Origin: Bacillota bacterium | Lineage (GTDB): Bacteria; Bacillota; Clostridia; Tissierellales; Peptoniphilaceae | Assembly (NCBI GenBank): GCA_023442495.1 | Contig: JAEZZB010000107.1 | Coordinates: 1-27,810, forward strand | Reading direction: 5' to 3' | DNA length: 27,810 nucleotides | In this document: piece after piece, positions 6,694 to 15,194 of the stretch | Numbering within the stretch: the first letter of the stretch is position 1 | Layout of the letters: each line of letters starts with the position of its first letter | Notes under the pieces: generated by a model | Told to the model about the DNA's origin: nothing | What the model saw: only the letters and a program-made list of their open reading frames with translations | The model's database searches: none | Program-made: the position numbers and the translations under genes

Positions 6694-8115
6694 ATGGATT
6701 TTAGTAAAATAAAGTTAGGGTTTGCACCTACTAGAAGAAATTTATTTAGTGCTGATGCTGCAATTGAATATGCTAATCTCACTCGAGAAAAAATGAATCA
6801 GCTAAAGATAAACTATGTAGACATAGAAGATATAAATGATGATGGGCTTATCTATGATGATGATTCAGTTAACCTTGCAGCTGAAAAATTCATTAAGGAA
6901 AAAATAGATGCACTTTTTATAGCTAATGTTAATTTTGGAACAGAATATTCTGTAGCAAGATTAGCAAAGAAACTAAATGTACCTGTTCTATTATGGGGGC
7001 CTAAAGATGAACATCCAGCTAAAGATGGTTCAAGACTAAGAGATTCTCAATGTGGTATTTTTGCTATTGGAAAAGTATTGAGAAGATTCGATATTAATTT
7101 TACATATATACAAAACTCAGATGTAGACTCATTAGCATTTGAGAGAGGTTTAGTAGATTTCCTTAAAGTATGTAATGTAGTTAAAACTTTCAAAAACACA
7201 AGAATTCTTCAAGTAGGACCTAGACCTTTTGATTTTTGGTCAGTTATTTGTAATGAAGGTGAATTGTTAGAAAAATTCAATATTTCACTTTCACCAATTC
7301 CATTAGAAGAATTAATACAAGAGATAAACTCTATAGATACTGAAAATGATAATGAATATATAAAATATTTAAATTATTTTAATAATAATACTATTATAGA
7401 AATTGAAAATAAAGATTTAATTATGGTTGTAAAATTAAAGATTGCGTTACAAAATCTGTGTAAAAAATATGGATGTAATTCAGGCGTGATTCAGTGTTGG
7501 ACAGCCTTACAAGATTTAATAGGAATTTTACCTTACGCATCATTATCTCTATTACAAGAAGAAGGAATACCTTTTGTTTGCGAGACGGATATTCATGGCG
7601 TTATTTCTGAACTACTTGTAGAAGCTGCATCATTTGGAGAAGAAAAAGCTATATTTGCTGATGTTAACTGTAGACATCCATTTGAAAATAATGGAGAATT
7701 ATTGCAACATTTAGGTGTATTCGCATATTCTACAGCGGGAGAAAAACCAAAATTACCTAAAAAACATTTCGTATTTGATTATCCTGGATCAGTAGCTTTC
7801 AAAGTAAAAGATGGGGATTATACTTTGTGTAGATTTGACGGTGATCATGGTAAATATAATCTTCTATTAGGTACAGCTAAAACTATAGAAGGACCTTATA
7901 ATCAAGGTACATATGTTCATATGGAGTTTGAAAACTTAAATAGATTAGAATTTAAACTTGTATATGGACCTTATATACATCATATTGCTGCAGTAAAAAA
8001 TGATGTTGTGCCAATTTTATATGAAGCTTGTAAATATTTAAACATAGAGCCAGATTTTTATGATCCTATTGAAGAAGATGTACAAGCATATTTAAGAGGA
8101 GATGATTTAGTATAA
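6694..8115 (+). CDS. L-fucose/arabinose isomerase-family ketol isomerase
   Basis: 473 residues in the FucI/AraA superfamily, similar to L-fucose isomerase C-terminal-domain proteins. These enzymes use Mn2+ to interconvert aldoses and ketoses. Metal ligands are visible as E297 (FVCETDIHG), D323 (FADVNCRHP) and a His at 429-430 (YIHHIA), in the order of FucI Glu-Asp-His. The N-terminal half has the Rossmann-like features of the family (LFIANVNFGTEYS, VPVLLWGP). The protein is shorter than E. coli FucI (about 590) and belongs to the shorter group found in many anaerobes. As first gene of the operon, with AAGGAGG before the ATG, it would make the ketose for the downstream kinase. Substrate unknown; D-apiose to apulose is proposed from context, D-arabinose or L-fucose being alternatives. 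Confidence 0.82.
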   Translation: MDFSKIKLGFAPTRRNLFSADAAIEYANLTREKMNQLKINYVDIEDINDDGLIYDDDSVNLAAEKFIKEKIDALFIANVNFGTEYSVARLAKKLNVPVLLWGPKDEHPAKDGSRLRDSQCGIFAIGKVLRRFDINFTYIQNSDVDSLAFERGLVDFLKVCNVVKTFKNTRILQVGPRPFDFWSVICNEGELLEKFNISLSPIPLEELIQEINSIDTENDNEYIKYLNYFNNNTIIEIENKDLIMVVKLKIALQNLCKKYGCNSGVIQCWTALQDLIGILPYASLSLLQEEGIPFVCETDIHGVISELLVEAASFGEEKAIFADVNCRHPFENNGELLQHLGVFAYSTAGEKPKLPKKHFVFDYPGSVAFKVKDGDYTLCRFDGDHGKYNLLLGTAKTIEGPYNQGTYVHMEFENLNRLEFKLVYGPYIHHIAAVKNDVVPILYEACKYLNIEPDFYDPIEEDVQAYLRGDDLV

Positions 8116-8127
8116 AAAGGAGAAGTT

Positions 8128-8955
8128 ATGAATGAAATTATTGAACTAAAGAAAAAAGCTGCTCAACTTAGAAGCTTGGTGTTTGATATGATTTATGAAT
8201 CGAAAACTGGACATACTGGCTCAGATTTATCATGTGCAGATATACTTACAGTATTATATTACAAAATTCTAAATGTGGATCCAAATAATCCAAATAAATG
8301 CGATAGAGATAGATATATTCAAAGCAAAGGTCATGCAGTAGAAATATTATGGGCAATATTAGCAGATAAGGGTTTTATTGAATTAGATGAATTAAAAACT
8401 TTTTCTAAATATAAGTCTAGATTAATTGGTCATCCTAATAATCTAGTAGAAGGAATAGAATTAAATACTGGATCATTGGGCCACGGCTTAAGTTTATCAG
8501 TAGGAATAGCTTTAGCTGGTAAACTAGATAATAAAAATTATAAAACCTATACTTTATTGGGGGATGGTGAATTAGCAGAAGGTTCAGTATGGGAAGGTGC
8601 TATGGCTGCAGCTAATTACAAATTAAGTAATCTAACAGCAATAATTGATAATAATAAACTTCAAATAACTGGTCCAAATATAGAAGTAATGAATATATAT
8701 CCATTAAGAGAAAAATGGGAATCTTTTGGATGGTATGTAATTGAAGTAGATGGTAATGATATCGAAGAATTAATCAAAGCATTTGAAAGCAATTCAAATA
8801 ATGATAAACCAAAACTAATTATTGCACATACAATTAAAGGTAAAGGATTTTCTGATGCTGAAAATAAAATCGGTTGGCATCATAAAGTGCCTAATGAAGA
8901 AGAATATTTAAAAGCTAAGAAAGAATTTATTATGCAGGAGGAAATTCATGAATAG
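8128..8955 (+). CDS. Transketolase, N-terminal (TPP-binding) subunit
   Basis: 275 residues corresponding to the first third of a full transketolase. The thiamine diphosphate/metal motif starts at GDGELAEGSVWEG (145-157) and ends at NN 175-176. Conserved His residues are at H29 (TGHTG), H69 (SKGHA), H102 (GHP) and H119 (LGHG). It needs the following gene product to make the active site and overlaps it by 8 bases, indicating coupled translation and a stoichiometric pair. Split transketolases occur both in central metabolism and in dedicated sugar pathways; AptA/AptB of the apiose pathway are such a pair and transfer a glycolaldehyde unit from apulose-4-phosphate to glyceraldehyde-3-phosphate. 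Its position inside a regulated sugar operon favours a dedicated role. Confidence 0.9.
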   Translation: MNEIIELKKKAAQLRSLVFDMIYESKTGHTGSDLSCADILTVLYYKILNVDPNNPNKCDRDRYIQSKGHAVEILWAILADKGFIELDELKTFSKYKSRLIGHPNNLVEGIELNTGSLGHGLSLSVGIALAGKLDNKNYKTYTLLGDGELAEGSVWEGAMAAANYKLSNLTAIIDNNKLQITGPNIEVMNIYPLREKWESFGWYVIEVDGNDIEELIKAFESNSNNDKPKLIIAHTIKGKGFSDAENKIGWHHKVPNEEEYLKAKKEFIMQEEIHE

Positions 8956-9883
8956 TATTCCAAATAGTAAAGTTATGTGTGATGTTCTTATTGAAGCTAC
9001 AAATAATAATCCTAATATATTAGTTGTAACGAGTGATTCTAGAGGGTCAGGAAAACTTGCAGATTTTGCTAATAAACATCCAAATAATATTATTGAAATT
9101 GGTATAGCTGAACAAAACTTAGTTAGCGTTTCTGCAGGTCTAGCTCATTCAGGAAAAAAACCATTTGCTGTTTCTCCTGCTGCATTCTTGAGCATGAGAA
9201 GCATTGAACAAGTTAAAGTTGATGTAGCATATTCTAATACAAATGTTAAATTGGTTGGTATTAGTGGTGGTGTAAGTTATGGCGCTTTAGGTATGAGTCA
9301 CCATTCTTTACAAGATTTTGCAGTATTAAGAGCAATACCTAATATGAGAATTTATTGTCCGTCTGATCAAGTTGAAACAAAAAAACTATTTCAAGAATTA
9401 GTAAAAGATGATAAACCTGCATATATTAGATTAGGTAGAAATCCTCAACCTATTTGTTATGATGAAGATTTTTCTTTTGAATTTAATAAAGCATCATTAT
9501 TAAAAGAAGGGGATGATGTATTATTAATAGTTACAGGTGAATTACTCCATAATGTAATTAAAGCATCAGAATTATTAGAAAATGATGGGATTAATTCTAC
9601 TGTATTAGGAATACATGCTATAAAACCATTAGATCTTGATTATATTTATAAATATAGTAAAAAAATAAAGAAAATAATATCTATTGAAGAACATAGTAAA
9701 TATGGTGGTTTAGGTTCTTCTATATCTGAAGCTTTAAGTGAAGAAATAGATATTAAACATAAAATACTAGCTTTACCTGATGAAGAATTAGTAACTGGTA
9801 ATCCGAAAGAAATTTATTCTCATTATGGTTTGGATGATTATTCAATATATAAAACTGCAAAAGAATTTTTAATGGGTAATTAA
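8948..9883 (+). CDS. Transketolase, C-terminal subunit
   Basis: 311 residues with the transketolase pyrimidine-binding domain (about 5-170) and C-terminal domain (about 185-305). Catalytic Glu E55 lies in EIGIAEQNL, the residue that activates the aminopyrimidine of TPP. Residues around SHHSLQDFAVLRAIPNM are typical of the family. The start lies inside the end of the preceding gene, with AGGAGG at 8937-8942 as its RBS. Together the two subunits give about 586 residues, shorter than one-chain transketolases (about 660) as usual for split forms. Substrate preference cannot be read directly. Confidence 0.9.
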   Translation: MNSIPNSKVMCDVLIEATNNNPNILVVTSDSRGSGKLADFANKHPNNIIEIGIAEQNLVSVSAGLAHSGKKPFAVSPAAFLSMRSIEQVKVDVAYSNTNVKLVGISGGVSYGALGMSHHSLQDFAVLRAIPNMRIYCPSDQVETKKLFQELVKDDKPAYIRLGRNPQPICYDEDFSFEFNKASLLKEGDDVLLIVTGELLHNVIKASELLENDGINSTVLGIHAIKPLDLDYIYKYSKKIKKIISIEEHSKYGGLGSSISEALSEEIDIKHKILALPDEELVTGNPKEIYSHYGLDDYSIYKTAKEFLMGN

Positions 9884-9884
9884 A

Positions 9885-11312
9885 ATGACATACAGAATAG
9901 TAGTTGATCAAAGCACTGTAAATACAAAGGCTATTTTATTTAATATTAGGAATAAAGGTGAATTTGTAGAAAAAGTCGACAGAATAGATATTCCTCATGA
10001 ACAAATATATCCAAAAAAAGGATTTATTGAACATAATCCTATTGAAATAATAAATAATACCAAAAAAGCGATTGAATTAATAATTGAAAATAACAATTTA
10101 TTATATAAAGACATAGTAAGTATATCAATTACTAATCAAAGAGAAACTATTATGATTTGGGATAAAAAAACTGGTATTCCACATGGTAATGCAATGGTTT
10201 GGAAGTGTAATAGAGGAGTAGATATTTGTAATAAACTTATAAAAGAAGGTTATGAGGAGATTATTAGAGAAAAAACTGGATTAAAAATTGATCCATATTT
10301 TTCAGCATCAAAATTATCATACTTTTTCTTAAACAATTATTTGAGTGATGAAGAAAAAAAACATTTAGCTATTGGTACAATAGATACATGGTTAATATGG
10401 AATTTATCAGATGAAAAAAACTTTTTTACAGAGGAAAGTAATGCTAGCAGAACACTTTTGTTCAATATAAAAGAAAAAAAATGGGATAAAAAATTATGCG
10501 AACTGTTTCATGTTCCAATAAAATCATTACCTAAAGTAGTTGATTCATATAGTGATTTTGGAACATATAAAGGGATAAAGATAAATTCTGTATTAGCAGA
10601 TTCTCAATCAGCATTATTAGGTAATAAATGTATAAATAAAGGTCAAATGAAAGCTACGTTTGGAACTGGATCTTCGATGATGCTTAATATAGGTAATGAA
10701 TTATTTGAAGATTCAAGAATTGTAACCACTATAGCTTGGAATAAAAATGGAAAAACTACATATGCTTTAGAAGGTATAATAAAATCATATGGTGATATCT
10801 TAAATTGGGGTAAAAATCAGCTAAAATTATATAATGATTATGAAGAAGCAAGTAATCTTGCATTCAGTAATGATTTTTATACTGATGTATTGTTTATACC
10901 TGCTATACAAGGTTTAAGCGCTCCATTTTGGAAACCATATTCTACAGGAGTATTTTTCAATTTAATCACAACAAGTACTAATAGAGATTTTGTTAGAGCT
11001 ATGTTTAACTCTTTAGCTTTTCAAACTAGAGCAATAATTGATTTGTATTCAGAAATATTGGATTATAGTATACCTGAAATTTATGTTGATGGAGGATTTA
11101 CTAAAAATAAATTATTTATGCAATTAGTCGCCGACATTACTAAAAAGACAATTTTCGTAATGGATATTGAAGAAGCATCTGCTTTAGGAACTTTAATAAT
11201 TATGGATGGAATGGAAAATTATAAACCTAAAATTAATGAAAGATATACTCCATCTTATGATTATGAATCGGATTATAATAAATGGCTAAAATTAATTAAT
11301 AAAATATTTTAA
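9885..11312 (+). CDS. FGGY-family carbohydrate kinase
   Basis: 475 residues. The N-terminal FGGY domain begins VVDQSTVNTKA (6-16, phosphate 1 motif) and contains NQRETIMIWDKKTG, close to glycerol kinase and xylulokinase. Catalytic base D239 lies in LADSQSALLG, the ATP-binding GTGS motif is 260-263, and VDGGFTKN near 400 is the adenosine motif. It phosphorylates a sugar or polyol at the expense of ATP. Placed after an isomerase and a transketolase it is expected to phosphorylate the ketose; apulose kinase of the apiose pathway belongs to this family. The start is one base after the transketolase stop and its RBS is weak (GGGT), so translation is probably coupled. Xylulokinase or ribulokinase activity is the alternative. 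Confidence 0.88.
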   Translation: MTYRIVVDQSTVNTKAILFNIRNKGEFVEKVDRIDIPHEQIYPKKGFIEHNPIEIINNTKKAIELIIENNNLLYKDIVSISITNQRETIMIWDKKTGIPHGNAMVWKCNRGVDICNKLIKEGYEEIIREKTGLKIDPYFSASKLSYFFLNNYLSDEEKKHLAIGTIDTWLIWNLSDEKNFFTEESNASRTLLFNIKEKKWDKKLCELFHVPIKSLPKVVDSYSDFGTYKGIKINSVLADSQSALLGNKCINKGQMKATFGTGSSMMLNIGNELFEDSRIVTTIAWNKNGKTTYALEGIIKSYGDILNWGKNQLKLYNDYEEASNLAFSNDFYTDVLFIPAIQGLSAPFWKPYSTGVFFNLITTSTNRDFVRAMFNSLAFQTRAIIDLYSEILDYSIPEIYVDGGFTKNKLFMQLVADITKKTIFVMDIEEASALGTLIIMDGMENYKPKINERYTPSYDYESDYNKWLKLINKIF

Positions 11313-11328
11313 TAATGGAGGAATTATT

Positions 11329-12600
11329 ATGACATTTGTAGAAAAATTTTCAGAAACTGGACAAAGGATAGCAGGAAAAATACAATCTAATAGATATATG
11401 ATGGCGATATCTGAAGGTTTAATGTCCTTATTACCAATAATGATGATAGGAGCGTTTTCAGTATTACTATCAGCCATGCAATGGGAAGCTTATCAAAATT
11501 TAATTGCACCAATAAAAAAATATATAGCCTTACCAGCTAGTTTTACAAATAATGTATTAGCACTATATGCTGTATTTTCAATAGCTTATAGACTAGCAAA
11601 AACTTTCGATATTGATGGTCTTGCTCCTGGATTTGTAGGATTATTTAGCTTTTTAGCAATAACACCTATTACAACATTTAAAGTAGAAGGTTCAGATTTA
11701 GGAGTTAATGCTTTTACTTTTGATTGGTTAGGAGCTAAAGGACTATTTGCGGCAATGATAGTTGGGTTAATTTCATCTAGATTATATGTATTTTTCGTAC
11801 ATAGAAATTGGACAATAAAAATGCCTGATGGTGTTCCTCCAACAATAAGTAAGACTTTCGCAGGTTTAGTTCCAGCAATTTTAGTTGGTATAATATTTAC
11901 TGTAATTTCTGCATTATTTAGTGCAACAACATTTGGAAATATGCATGAATTCGTATATACTATTATACAAACACCACTACAAAATTTAGGTGGATCAATT
12001 TGGTCTATAACTATAGCTTTATTGTTAATGCAAGTTTTATGGGTATTTGGTATTCATGGAGGTATTGTTATTCTAGCGATAATAAGACCGATTATCACAG
12101 CTTTAGACTTAGAAAATTTAGCTGCATATCAAGCTGGAGAAGCATTGCCCAATTTAGTATCTGGAGGATTATGGTCAATATATGCAAACTTTTCACCAAT
12201 GCTAGGTTTAATAGTCGTTCTATTGTTCTTTGCTAAAAGTGAACAATTCAAGACTATCGGTAAATTAGGAGCACCGGGCGCGTTATTTGGTATTCATGAA
12301 CCATTAATATTTGGTTTACCTATCGTAATGAATCCAATTTTAGCTATTCCATATGTTTTATCACCAATAGTTTGCTTATTATTAGGTTATTTCTTAACGG
12401 TTATTGGAATACTTCCAATCCCGATAGGTATGCAAGTTCCATTTGGAGCACCAATATTTGTATCTGGTTTATTACAAGGTAGCTGGAAATTAGGTGTAGC
12501 TCAGATCTTGATGATTGCTGTAACTACAGCTATATACTATCCATTTGTAAAAATATTAGATAAAAGAAATCTTGCAATTCAAGAAAGTGCAGAAAAATAA
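11329..12600 (+). CDS. PTS sugar transporter subunit EIIC, lactose/cellobiose/chitobiose family
   Basis: 423-residue polytopic membrane protein with about ten hydrophobic segments and no fused IIA or IIB. H243 (FGIHGG) and E324 (FGIHEPLIFG) correspond to the catalytic His and Glu of the chitobiose EIIC structure; GAPGALFGIHEP is highly typical of the family. It takes up a beta-linked disaccharide or glycoside and presents its C6-OH for phosphorylation by EIIB. GGAGG precedes the ATG. The matching EIIB lies two genes downstream; no EIIA gene is in the window. The cytoplasmic DUF4038 hydrolase is well suited to cleave the phosphorylated product. Confidence 0.92.
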   Translation: MTFVEKFSETGQRIAGKIQSNRYMMAISEGLMSLLPIMMIGAFSVLLSAMQWEAYQNLIAPIKKYIALPASFTNNVLALYAVFSIAYRLAKTFDIDGLAPGFVGLFSFLAITPITTFKVEGSDLGVNAFTFDWLGAKGLFAAMIVGLISSRLYVFFVHRNWTIKMPDGVPPTISKTFAGLVPAILVGIIFTVISALFSATTFGNMHEFVYTIIQTPLQNLGGSIWSITIALLLMQVLWVFGIHGGIVILAIIRPIITALDLENLAAYQAGEALPNLVSGGLWSIYANFSPMLGLIVVLLFFAKSEQFKTIGKLGAPGALFGIHEPLIFGLPIVMNPILAIPYVLSPIVCLLLGYFLTVIGILPIPIGMQVPFGAPIFVSGLLQGSWKLGVAQILMIAVTTAIYYPFVKILDKRNLAIQESAEK

Positions 12601-12620
12601 TTATTTAATAGGGGAATAAA

Positions 12621-13511
12621 ATGAAAAATTTTATAAAAAATATAGGTGAAGATGGTGCTTATGTCAAATATTATTTACAAGAACCTAATGAAGAAATAGA
12701 TATTAATAGAAAATATCCTTTCATAGTTATTTGTCCTGGAGGAGCCTATTTTTGGACTTCATATAGGGAAGATGAATATGTAGCATTAAAATTTTTATCT
12801 GAAGGTTTTCACGTTGCTGTTTTACATTACGCTACTGAAGGACGTGAAGCAATGAGTGTGAAATTTGATGAAGATTTGCCAAAAGATCCTGTATCAAAAT
12901 TTCCAAAACCACTATTTTCTTTAGCTAATGTAGTAAAAGAAATTCGAGAAAATACAGAAAAATGGTCTGTTGATGATAATTACATTGTAATTAGTGGATT
13001 TTCTGCAGGAGGTAATCTAGCTGCGCAATATGGAACTTTATGGGATAAAGAATGGCTGAAAAATGAAATAGGTTGTTCAAGTAATTTATTAAAACCAACT
13101 CATTTAATGTTAGCATATGCAGCATTAAATTTAAGAAAATCTGAAGATAAAAATAGAGTTTTATATGCTAGTTTAGGTACATTTAAACCAAAAGATGAAG
13201 AAATAAAAAATATTAATCCAATAGAAAATGTATCACAAAACACTCCTCCAACATTTTTATGGCATACTTTAGAAGATGCATTAGTTCCAGCTAAAGATTC
13301 AATAGAATTTGCACTTGAACTCAATAAATACAATATTCCATATGAATTACATGTATTTAATAAAGCAAAGCATGGGTTAGTTTTAGGAGATTTAAGAACA
13401 GGAATCAAAAAAGATCAAAGTAATGCTCAAGTTTATAAATGGGTAGAATTGTTTATAGAATGGCTTTCTCCTTATAAAACTTTAAGAAGAAGTTTTTATA
13501 AAGGAATATAA
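12621..13511 (+). CDS. Alpha/beta-hydrolase, acetyl-esterase-like
   Basis: 296 residues, cytoplasmic. Catalytic triad visible: S128 in GFSAG, D219 in TLEDALVP, H251 in KAKHGL. PGGAYFW at 39-45 replaces the HGGG-type oxyanion motif, as in the esterases often annotated as xylanase-associated acetylesterases or BD-FAE. Such enzymes remove acetyl or other acyl groups from carbohydrate. Lying between EIIC and EIIB it probably deacylates the imported glycoside before or after hydrolysis. The acyl group is unknown. RBS is GGGG before ATAAA. No odd base composition compared with neighbours. Confidence 0.82.
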   Translation: MKNFIKNIGEDGAYVKYYLQEPNEEIDINRKYPFIVICPGGAYFWTSYREDEYVALKFLSEGFHVAVLHYATEGREAMSVKFDEDLPKDPVSKFPKPLFSLANVVKEIRENTEKWSVDDNYIVISGFSAGGNLAAQYGTLWDKEWLKNEIGCSSNLLKPTHLMLAYAALNLRKSEDKNRVLYASLGTFKPKDEEIKNINPIENVSQNTPPTFLWHTLEDALVPAKDSIEFALELNKYNIPYELHVFNKAKHGLVLGDLRTGIKKDQSNAQVYKWVELFIEWLSPYKTLRRSFYKGI

Positions 13512-13536
13512 ATTAAGAAATAGATTGAGGTTAAAA

Positions 13537-13860
13537 ATGGATAAAAAAGTAATTATGCTTGCTTGTGCAGGTGGACTTAGTACAAGTATGTTAGTAACAA
13601 AAATGATTAATGCAGCACAGAAAAAAGGAATAGACGCTGAAATTTTTGCGGTACCAACATCATCAGCTCTTGAAAAAATAAAAAATAATAATCATCTTGA
13701 TATTGTTTTACTGGGACCACAAGTTAGCTATCAAGAAAAAGAATTCAAAAAGTATACAGATAATACTGATATTAAATTACATGTTATCAATATGATGGAT
13801 TATGGTATGATGAATGGGGAAAAAGTTCTGAATACTGCATTAGAAATAATGAATAAATAA
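13537..13860 (+). CDS. PTS EIIB subunit, lactose/cellobiose family
   Basis: 107-residue cytoplasmic EIIB. Phosphocysteine C10 lies in MLACAGGLSTSML, the family P-loop. It receives phosphate from EIIA and passes it to the sugar on EIIC. ATG 13537-13539 is preferred, with GAGG at 13527-13530; the in-frame TTG four codons upstream overlaps that RBS. Last gene of the operon, followed by a strong terminator. A IIA (lactose/cellobiose type, about 100 residues) would be expected nearby but is absent. Confidence 0.93.
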   Translation: MDKKVIMLACAGGLSTSMLVTKMINAAQKKGIDAEIFAVPTSSALEKIKNNNHLDIVLLGPQVSYQEKEFKKYTDNTDIKLHVINMMDYGMMNGEKVLNTALEIMNK

Positions 13861-13867
13861 TTAATAT

Positions 13868-13899
13868 AAAAGGTTGATAAACTCTTATATCAACCTTTT
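13868..13899 (+). terminator. Intrinsic terminator of the sugar operon
   Basis: Perfect 12-bp stem AAAAGGTTGATA / TATCAACCTTTT (13868-13879 and 13888-13899) with an 8-base loop and an ATTATTTT tail. Confidence 0.9.
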
Positions 13900-13982
13900 A
13901 TTATTTTAAATTTAACTTCCTAATAATATAGTATAATTAATAGTAAGATGACTTATATTTTCTAGTAAAACTTGGAGAAACA

Positions 13983-15182
13983 ATGAGAAAGATTTACAAA
14001 TTACTACTATTAGTAATTATATTAAATATTGCTGATAGTATATTTTATATGAATATGCTTTGGTATATAAGTGACAATTTAGATAATAGCTATTATTTGG
14101 GATTGTTCTTTACAATTACTTTGATACCAGATATGTTTATATTCTTTTTAGGACCAATAATTGATAAATTCAATACGAAAAAATTGCTATATCTCTCCAT
14201 TTTTGTACAAGTTATATCTTTAATTATTTTCATATTATATAATAAATACTTACCAATAAGTGTATTGCTTGTTCTCATATTTTTATCAACAACAGCAAGT
14301 ATATTTAGTTATGCAATACAAGAAACGCTTGTTCCAAAAATGGTAGAAAAAGATGAAATTTTATTCGCAAATTCAATCTTTGAATTTTCAAGTAGGGTAC
14401 TTGATTCATTTATAAATTCAATTACATCGATAATGATTGCAAGCTTTGGTATTTTCGTAATGTTTAAGTATGATTTGCTTGTATATATTTTAGCTATTAT
14501 TGTATTATCGATTATTAAATTTACTGTATCTAAGAAATATGAAAATGAAGAAGAAAATACTGATGAGAAATATACTGTTTCTAGCTATTTACAAGAACTA
14601 AAAGAAGGACTACTTTTTGTAGATAAGAATAAATTACTCAAAAATATTACTATTATATTTTTAATGATTAATTTCTTCAATGCTATTCAGGCAGTCTGCT
14701 ATCCAATTTACTCTAAATTATATTTTGATGGGGAAAGATATTATGGTTATTTTCTGTTTATTAGAGGCTTTAGCGGAATAGTTGGTAGCATGTTATCAAG
14801 CTATATAATAAAACGAGGCAATAAATCTAATGGATTAGATTTCTTATTATTCCTAAATGGCTTATCATGGTTATGTGCAATATTAATTAGAAATGTATAT
14901 TTAAACTTAGCTTTATTTTTCATAGGCTATTTTGCAATGGCAATTTACAATATAGGATTTAATAGTATTTTCCATATTACTACTCCAAAAAAACTACTTG
15001 GGAGAGTAAACTCTACGGTTGATTCATTAATTGCATTTGCAATGCCACTCGGAAGCTACATAGCAGGACTTATAATAACAAATAGCAATCTTATTTATGT
15101 AATGTATATATTGCCATTATCGATGATACTTGGTGGATTTTATTTTATGAAACATAAGGAACTTAATGAGTTTAAATTATAA
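13983..15182 (+). CDS. MFS transporter, exporter-like (MFS_3 / EntS-like)
   Basis: 399-residue integral membrane protein with about 10-12 hydrophobic segments, no signal peptide. The loop between segments 2 and 3 (GPIIDKFNTKK) is a degenerate form of the MFS motif A. It resembles drug or siderophore exporters of the MFS_3 group, where two six-helix halves are joined by a charged cytoplasmic loop (here about 183-205, EEENTDEK). Substrate unknown. RBS GGAGA precedes the ATG, and a TATAAT (13932-13937) lies 45 bases upstream without a good -35. It is 12 bases from the Fic gene and probably co-transcribed with it. Confidence 0.8.
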   Translation: MRKIYKLLLLVIILNIADSIFYMNMLWYISDNLDNSYYLGLFFTITLIPDMFIFFLGPIIDKFNTKKLLYLSIFVQVISLIIFILYNKYLPISVLLVLIFLSTTASIFSYAIQETLVPKMVEKDEILFANSIFEFSSRVLDSFINSITSIMIASFGIFVMFKYDLLVYILAIIVLSIIKFTVSKKYENEEENTDEKYTVSSYLQELKEGLLFVDKNKLLKNITIIFLMINFFNAIQAVCYPIYSKLYFDGERYYGYFLFIRGFSGIVGSMLSSYIIKRGNKSNGLDFLLFLNGLSWLCAILIRNVYLNLALFFIGYFAMAIYNIGFNSIFHITTPKKLLGRVNSTVDSLIAFAMPLGSYIAGLIITNSNLIYVMYILPLSMILGGFYFMKHKELNEFKL

Positions 15183-15194
15183 ATAGAGGTAATA

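Noticed and set aside
8128..9883. Sulfoquinovose transketolase pathway
   Set aside because: That pathway also uses a split transketolase, but no sulfo-sugar dehydrogenase, sulfoquinovosidase or sulfonate exporter is present, and an FGGY kinase is not part of it.
13525..13536. TTG start of EIIB
   Set aside because: It overlaps the RBS; ATG 13537 begins at the family-typical MDKKV.
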